From Chromera velia (taxonomy: Eukaryota > Sar > Chromeraceae), in NCBI GenBank assembly GCA_018398765.1, contig JAHBMJ010000030.1:35001-58715 (forward strand): a stretch of 23,715 nt of DNA, given 5' to 3'. The translations under genes and the position numbers were made by a program. Under the pieces are notes generated by a model that was not told where the DNA came from, ran no database searches, and saw only the letters and a list, made by a program, of their open reading frames with translations. Positions 18,777-23,715 of the stretch are shown piece by piece. Numbering within the stretch: position 1 is the first letter of the stretch; every line of letters starts with the position of its first letter.

Positions 18777-19860
18777 CGCAACAGAAAAGAGCAGACGACT
18801 CACCGCAGCCAACAGCACCATAATAGGATCCATACCCGTAGCCGCTGTACCCGTAGTCGTACCCTGCAGAGAGGAAAGTCAGCAGTCGAGGTAAGGTCAC
18901 CGTTCGCGTGCATGTGCGTATCAAGCGTCATGTCTCCCTTCCTCCCCCCCTCCCCCCCCCCCTCCCTCAGTTCACACATTGCCACTGTCTCTTCAAAAAA
19001 GACAGGAGGGGGAAGTCGGACGGCACCTCTTCAGTCAAGTCGGACCACACTGAACGGTACGTGACAGCTGCATGAATGGAATCGGGGTCTGTCTGTCTGT
19101 CTGCCTGTCTGTCTGTCTGACCAACATCACTGCTCAACTGACAGAGAAGATCGAAGGGAACCATCCGCACTGCAGAGGGGAACTATCGATCAAAATAAGC
19201 AAACAGAAAAGAGGAGCTAGAACGATCGAGAGAACACCGACCAGCAGCGCCAAATTCGTCATAATAGTAAGCCCCTCCAGAGCCTCCGTAGTACCCCCCC
19301 CCATACCCCCACCCGTACCCCCACCCCCCTCCACCAATAAGGGCCCCCGTCAACAGCCCTGCAGTGAACGCGCCCCACCCAGAGCCCCACCGACGCCCAA
19401 AGCGGCCCCAACGCGCCCCGACGCCCCCGTACCCGTCTGCACGTACTCACGCAGTGAGGGAGGGAGGGAGGGGGGGGAGGAGAGCTGTTTGTTTGTTGTC
19501 TCTGCAGAGCAAGAACGCATCTCCTTCTCTCCTTCTCGGGCTTTCTTTCTTTCTTTCTTGCTTGCTTCTTTTCTTTCTTTCTTTCTTTCTTTCTTCCTTT
19601 TCGCTTGCGGTCGATTACTTGCGCTCTGAATCTGTGCGTAGTATGTAGCATAAGATGGATGGACGGTAGAGAGGCACAGAAAGAGAAAGGCAAAATGAAA
19701 GACAGGATTGCAACAACGGTGGGCCAAGACACACACCTACAAAGAAACAGCAACGGACACAACGAGACTCACAGTAGCCGCCCCCGAAAAAACCGCCGCC
19801 TCCATAAAACCCTCCACCTGCATGCACACACACACACAGACACTCAAACACACTCACATA

Positions 19861-19907
<47 letters not shown>

Positions 19908-21650
19908 AGAGAGAGAGAACGCACATGAACGTTGAGAAGAGTGTAGTGTTTCACGAGAACTAGCCTGGAGACGCCCTAACATCTTCGCCCAGGTCCCGCG
20001 AGATACTCTCACAATTTTCAAATTTATTTTGCTCCCTCTTTCTCTGTTACCCTTGTGTTTCTGTGGATATTGTAAAAGACATCCAAGCAAACAGGGAAGG
20101 AACACAGGCCCACAGACATGGACAGATCCGCACAACTTTATGCAGACAGACACTCTTATCGTGTCTCTGCTTTTTTCCCGTTCTCTTCTTCAGGCAGAGA
20201 AACGGCTAGAGAAGCAGTGTTAGCCTTTTCCTTTCTTTTCGTTTGCCTCTTCTTTCTTTCTCACTCAAACTGAGAATGGGTAGAGAAAGTCAAACAGGCA
20301 GACTAGGGCAGAACCCAATTGAGAGACTCACCTCCCCAGACTACCGCTCCCCCTCTCCAGAACCCCCATCGCCGGCCGCCACCCCAGCGCCCAACACGAC
20401 CGCCCCACCGCCCCCCCCAACGCCCGAACCCCCCACGCACACGAGCATACCCGCGTCCCCAACGACCGAATCCCCCGTATCTCCCCCCATATCTTCCCCA
20501 AGCAACCCCTCCTCCCCTCCNCCCCCTCTACGCCCCCCGCCACCACCCCCTCTACGCCCGCCTCCGCCGCCTCGGCCCCCTCCCCGACCTCGACCCCCCC
20601 CTCTTTGGAGGCGTCGGAGGTCTGTGTCGGTGGAGGCGGAGGCCAAAGCGCCGAGAGAAGAAGAGTCTCGTGTGGTCACGCTACCCTCCTCCTCCTCCTC
20701 GGCTTCAGAAACGGTGCTTTTCAGAGAAGGGGGGAAAGAGAAAAAAGGGTGCAGAGAGAGATGGTCTTTTGATTCTTTTGACTCTTCTGCATCGGAGTTC
20801 ACGTTCTCTTCATCCTCTCGAAGTTCCAATCCCGACTGTTCGTCGTCCTCTTCCTCTTCTCCCATTTCGCCGTCTCCGAAATCTTCGAATTTGTTTTCTT
20901 CCTCATCTTCTTCTTCTATATGTCCATAGACAGACAGGTTCGGGTCGCTGTCATCCTCTACCCATTCGTCTTCCTCTTCCCCCTCGACCCCCAATAACAC
21001 CACCTTCTCTTCCAAGAGGGTCGCAGAGGGGGGAAGGGTCGGTCCCTCAGTCCCGTTCCCTCCTGAGGCGTGTGAAGTTTCCTCTTCTCCCGTTGGGACA
21101 ACAGCCTCCTCTTCCTCCATCGAATTATCATCCTCTTCCCACCCATCTCCTCCTTCTGTTTCTATCTTCTTCTCCCACAAATCCTCTTCACCTTCCTCCT
21201 CTTCCCAGTCTCCGTCTCCCCATTCCTCCCAGTCTGTCTCCTCCTCTCCTTCTCCATCCACCCACTCTTCTTCGTGCTCAGAAGCATCTCTATCGTCGAT
21301 CGCGGTCTCGGAGTCGGTGGAGATGGGAGACGCTGTAGAGGTGTTGAGAGACTGGACGATTTCCGTCTCCGTAGGCACCTGCACGCAATCTCACACAGAG
21401 ACAGCCAAGAGGTTTTCTCGCATGTGCATCCATAAAGAAGATGTCGCCTGCTGGCTCGCACATACCTTGTGAATGGCAGATCTCCCTGTGACGCTCACAA
21501 GACCTGCAGTGATCAGGGAGACGGCAACGAAATCAGATGAAAAAAGCGTATCTGCATATGCTGTCGCCTTTTGCATAGAAATCTGACTCTGCCCTGACCA
21601 TGGAAAACAAGCTGCAAAACCACCAACAGCAATATGGGGCGCACACCCAT
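16663..21650 (-). CDS. Predicted secreted modular protein: acidic, Gly/Tyr/Trp-rich, and eight 4-Cys repeats
   Basis: Nine exons, given 5' to 3' on minus: 21650-21599, 21503-21466, 21378-20332, 19817-19773, 19436-19242, 18863-18804, 18445-18325, 18079-18050 and 17776-16663. All exon phases agree, apart from a frame break at the ambiguous base 20521. The protein starts MGVRPILLLVVLQLVFH, a signal peptide, so export is expected. In order follow a Glu/Asp-rich domain (about 230 residues), an Arg/Gly then Gly/Trp/Arg-rich stretch, Gly/Phe/Tyr-rich microexons with a glycine-zipper-like AFTAGLLTGALIG, a hydrophobic TVINTFLLFPIASSLCY, and eight Cys repeats. The tail is RRLSTAAWNLFFS. I know no family with this order. 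A surface-coat, wall or matrix role is inference from composition. Four donors are GTGAGTC. Confidence 0.75.
18050..18079 (-). CDS. 30-nt microexon (YYGGTAGFY)
   Basis: Flanked by CTTCAG and GTGAGTC, phase 2 in and out, joining FEG to TPVYYQNG in frame. Confidence 0.75.
18325..18445 (-). CDS. Exon: GYGGGYYG and hydrophobic segment
   Basis: 121 nt. It encodes GYGGGYYGSPIYPP, then TVINTFLLFPIASSLCYRDC. Acceptor TACGCAG, donor GTCGGTC, phase 1 in and 2 out. The hydrophobic part may be a short membrane segment. Confidence 0.75.
18713..18775. repeat. (AC)n-(AG)n microsatellite
   Basis: A simple repeat in an intron of the minus-strand gene, just past the 3' end of exon 18863-18804. Confidence 0.85.
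18804..18863 (-). CDS. 60-nt exon: Tyr/Gly-rich (YDYGYSGYGYGSYYG)
   Basis: Acceptor CTGCAG, donor GTGAGTC, phase 1 in and out. Composition matches the neighbouring small exons. Confidence 0.8.
18920..19241. other. Intron of the minus-strand gene with C-run and (TCTG)n repeat
   Basis: Contains a C-rich run (about 18937-18967) and a TCTG repeat (about 19089-19120). No further exon is seen. Confidence 0.6.
19242..19436 (-). CDS. Exon: Gly/Trp/Tyr-rich with glycine-zipper segment
   Basis: 195 nt. Encodes GYGGVGARWGRFGRRWGSGW, then AFTAGLLTGALIGGGGWGYG and GGYYGGSGGAYYYDEFGAAG. The other two frames are interrupted by stops, and only this frame fits the phases of both neighbours (phase 1). Confidence 0.8.
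19540..19600. repeat. (TTTC)n microsatellite
   Basis: A simple repeat in intron 19437-19772 of the minus-strand gene. Confidence 0.85.
19773..19817 (-). CDS. 45-nt microexon (GGFYGGGGFFGGGY)
   Basis: Acceptor CATGCAG, donor GTGAGTC, phase 1 in and out. It completes a Gly codon on the 5' side and a Tyr codon on the 3' side. Confidence 0.8.
19822..19915. repeat. (CA)n and (TC)n microsatellites
   Basis: Simple repeats upstream of the 45-nt microexon, in intron 19818-20331. The rest of that intron, about 19920-20331, shows no exon. Confidence 0.85.
20332..21378 (-). CDS. Large exon: acidic domain then Arg/Gly/Trp-rich segment
   Basis: Starts VPTETEIVQSLNTSTASP in phase 0 after GTGCAG. About 230 residues rich in Glu/Asp/Ser/Trp follow, then RGGGRGRGGGRGGGGG. 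Downstream of the N at 20521 the original frame gives Gly/Glu/Val residues and stops before the donor. The frame that joins the next exon instead reads GRYGGFGRWGRGYARVRGGF and GGRWGGRVGRWGGGRRWGFW. The N therefore probably hides a frame-changing base-count error. Confidence 0.75.
20521..20521. other. Ambiguous base (N) in a coding C/G homopolymer
   Basis: A single N between C runs, in the exon of the minus-strand secreted-protein gene. The reading frame changes here (see finding), so a base-count error is likely. Confidence 0.8.
21466..21503 (-). CDS. 38-nt exon (LVSVTGRSAIHK)
   Basis: Acceptor CACTGCAG, donor GTATGTG. Enters in phase 1, completing Gly, and leaves in phase 0. Phase 0 entry would hit a stop at once, which supports the assigned phase. 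Confidence 0.7.
21599..21650 (-). CDS. First exon with signal peptide
   Basis: ATG at 21650-21648. Encodes MGVRPILLLVVLQLVFH and ends in phase 1 at donor GTCAGGG. The basic start plus a hydrophobic core of about 12 residues is a typical secretory signal. An ATG 54 bases upstream in the same frame would blunt the signal and is less likely. Confidence 0.7.
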
Positions 21651-22322
21651 TTTGCTTGGCTGCAAGATCGGTGTGGTGGAACTCAAATTTTGAGACTGAA
21701 CCAAAAGCTTCGCATTTTCAAAAAAAGATCAACTTGAACAACGTGCGAGCAAGGACTTTGTGCAGGCCAACTCAAGCCCACAGAAAAAAATGAGAGTCGG
21801 ACTTTACAGATTTGGGAGAAGGCCGGGAGATTCAAAGGGAGAGGGCCGGATGAAACAAGTGTCAAGTGACGAAACTTTTGAAAAGCCAATCGAAGGTTCG
21901 ATGGATCTCATGCAGTCTCATTTTGATCCAAAAATTTAAACGCGCGAGCGCGCTATTATAAATATAAGGCTAATATAAGCATCATGCAGACTCGCGCGTA
22001 TCCCGCGCGCGGGGTGCATGCATGTTTTCCCCCTCAAGTTCTCTGCCTCTCTCAGCTCCCCGCCCGGACAAGTTGTCAGAATTTGTCAGCCACCACCTGG
22101 CAGGATCCACCAGGATCTGCAATGCCTCATTCGATTATCATTCACACATTTCATTTTCATGAAACTTCTCTGCTTCTCTGCGCAGTGACTACACTCATGT
22201 TAATATTTTGATTTCGGTGCAGACGTCTCGCTTCTCACTTCAGTTTGGTTTGAGAGAGCCCGTCTTCGCTGTAGCTCTGCATCTTTTGAGGAGCGTGTCC
22301 GTGTCAGTGACGCGTATGCCCG
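21651..22322. promoter_or_regulatory. Divergent promoter region
   Basis: Lies between the starts of the minus-strand secreted-protein gene and the plus-strand membrane-protein gene. It holds an AT-rich TATTATAAATATAA (21954-21967) flanked by GCGCG patches (about 21940-21953 and 21992-22011), then TGCATGCA (22015-22022). No convincing ORF is present. Function is inferred from position and motifs only. Confidence 0.4.
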
Positions 22323-22743
22323 ATGTACAGCCCCAAACTGCCCGAGGGAAGTATTCCGCCCCGAAATTACCCCCCTGACCAGATGAAACTCTGGGTCGGG
22401 CTCTGTCTCCTCCTGCCGATCGTGGGTGCTCACGTGGGCGCGTCTCGTGCTGTCTTTGCGGTGCTTTCCGATGGGCCGGCGGCACTCTGCAGTCATGTGT
22501 GCATGATGGCGTCGGGATACCTTTTCGTCTCATACGTGAGTCCTGAGGGCAGCCAGGGTGAAGGCATCCAGACTGGATGGATGAGGGGATGGATGCATTG
22601 AAGTGGGGGGCTTCATGATCAGATATGTATGGAAGGAATTCTGCCTGATCGACTCCATATTCTTGCGAATCATTTTGTCCTTCGAGGAAAAAATATTCTT
22701 TAGGGGCCAATGAAATAAGAAATTCGATGCGTGTACAGTCAGG

Positions 22744-22776
<33 letters not shown>

Positions 22777-23254
22777 CCCTTTTTGCAGTAGAGTCGCATC
22801 TTACTAGTAAGATTCCTTCTGTTTGTGCATGTCTGCATTGCAGGTGACTCTGGGTCGGGAGCGGCCCTTTCTGAGTCGGTACGGCACGTTGAATCAATTT
22901 GGGAACGTTCTGCTGTTCGCGTTGTTGAGCTTCTTTCTGATTCACTCCAACTTGTGGAGGGCCGTCGGCAGAGACGAGGACGGAGATGTGCACTTCCGTC
23001 CTCTGACGTTTTCTCGCCTGGTCTGCTTCTACACAGGGCTCCACTTCACCTGGCTGGACTGCAGCCCCACCCTCCAACAAATCGGGTGCAAATTGCCCGT
23101 ACCTCAACATTGGAAAGAGCTCAGTGTGTCAGAACTGAAAGTCGTCGGATTGATGCTCTTGTTGCTCGGAGGTTCTCTCGCTGGTGTCGTTTATGAACTT
23201 GTGGTTCTTCTTGATTCGCTGTGTGGGGTCTTGACCCTCTGCTTGTTCACAAAA
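22323..23254 (+). CDS. Multi-pass membrane protein of unknown family (3' partial)
   Basis: Exon 1 22323-22535 (ATG, 71 codons, donor GTGAGT) and exon 2 22844-23254 (acceptor TTGCAG, 137 codons, first donor GTGAGA), both phase 0. The protein begins with a Pro-rich cytosolic-looking stretch. Hydrophobic segments follow: LWVGLCLLLPIVGAHVGA, SHVCMMASGYLFVSY, GNVLLFALLSFFLI and VVGLMLLLLGGSLAGVVYEL. HFTWLDCSPTLQQIGCKLPV lies between the last two. This suggests four to six membrane passes. I do not recognise the family. The sequence after 23254 is a tandem array that copies the exon end, so the true 3' end of exon 2 is ambiguous and the gene continues beyond the window. Confidence 0.6.
22741..22776. 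repeat. (TCTG)n/(TC)n microsatellite
   Basis: A simple repeat in intron 22536-22843 of the membrane-protein gene. Confidence 0.85.
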
Positions 23255-23715
23255 GTGAGACGGAAACGGGGAAGGAGGGGTAGAGGAGCATGTTCTTGGG
23301 GCTGTTTGTTGAAGGAGTCGCTGTGTGGGGTCTTGACCCTTTGCTTGTTCACAAAAGTGAGACGGAAACGGGGAAGGAGGAGTAGAAAGCACGCTCAGAG
23401 CATGTTCTTGGGACTGTTTGTTGAAGGAGTCGCTGTGTGGGGTCTTGACCCTCTGCTTGTTCACAAAAGCGAGATGGAAACGGGGAAGGAGGGGTAGAAA
23501 GCACGCTCAGAGCATGTTCTTGGGGCTGTTTGTTGAAGGAGTCGCTGTGTGGGGTCTTGACCCTCTGCTTGTTCACAAAAGTGAGACGGAAACGGGGAAG
23601 GAGGGGTAGAGGAGCATGTTCTTGGGGCTGTTTGTTGAAGGAGTCGCTGTGTGGGGTCTTGACCCTTTGCTTGTTCACAAAAGTGAGACGGAAACGGGGA
23701 AGGAGGAGTAGAAAG
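23219..23715. repeat. 102/112-bp tandem array that copies an exon end and 5' splice site
   Basis: Units begin near 23221, 23323, 23435, 23547 and 23649 (periods 102, 112, 112, 102), and the array runs off the window. Each unit holds GGGGTCTTGACCCTCTGCTT, then GTTCACAAAAGTGAGACGG; the third has AAAAGCGAGATGG, which destroys the GT. The long and short unit types differ by a 10-bp segment around AAAGCACGCTC. Confidence 0.95.

Noticed and set aside
20243-21338. Plus-strand Pro/Ser-rich frames opposite the acidic/RGG exon
   Set aside because: They are the antisense of Glu/Gly-rich codons. The minus-strand reading links to a signal peptide and to phase-matched exons.
21683-21889. Minus-strand ORF upstream of the secreted-protein start
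   Set aside because: No splice link in phase, no recognisable motif. It lies in the probable divergent promoter.
1-23715. CRISPR array, insertion sequence or bacterial operon
   Set aside because: The tandem repeats lack regularly spaced unique spacers, no transposase or Cas-like ORF is present, and the genes are intron-rich and eukaryotic.

Overview
The window is nuclear DNA from a eukaryote with spliced protein genes, very dense microsatellites and a mixed base composition. The best-supported gene is a kinesin spread over about 16 exons. I see no bacterial operons or ribosome binding sites. The intron style (3' sites ending TGCAG, many 5' sites of the form GTCNGT), TGCATGCA words and Gly/Tyr-rich secreted proteins suggest a protist or alga. 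A chromerid-type alveolate is my guess, but nothing here proves it.

Layout. (1) 1-900: low-complexity DNA and the end of a minus-strand gene. (2) 902-1789, minus: a large exon of a multi-pass membrane protein resembling DUF3429/TMEM69. (3) 1790-2295: a short divergent intergenic stretch. (4) 2296-13522, plus: a kinesin with a C-terminal motor (kinesin-14 type). It has a long disordered N-terminus, a coiled-coil stalk and a complete motor domain; a 328-base assembly gap lies in an early intron. (5) 13523-16662: intergenic DNA between convergent genes, partly AT-rich and unlike its surroundings, then a roughly 365-bp pyrimidine tract. (6) 16663-21650, minus: a gene I reconstruct as nine exons with matching phases. 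It predicts a secreted or surface protein: signal peptide, acidic domain, Arg/Gly/Trp-rich then Gly/Tyr-rich segments, and eight copies of a four-cysteine repeat. (7) 21651-22322: divergent promoter region. (8) 22323 to beyond the window, plus: a multi-pass membrane protein of unknown family. Its second exon runs into a 102/112-bp tandem array that copies the exon's own 5' splice site.

The most unusual signal is a family of six local direct duplications (31-57 bp, 80-100% identical). Each pair brackets a short AT-rich insert built around GTATGAAAATGAATGCA. Three of them straddle confirmed 5' splice sites of the kinesin gene, and a fourth straddles a likely 5' splice site of the DUF3429-like gene. 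They look like copies of a tiny mobile element that leaves unusually long target duplications at exon ends, or products of a repair process focused there. I know of no description of this pattern.

The genes have no evident common pathway: cytoskeletal motor, organelle or membrane protein, secreted structural protein, and unknown membrane protein. All exon boundaries were read by eye from splice consensus and phase, and have not been tested against transcripts.
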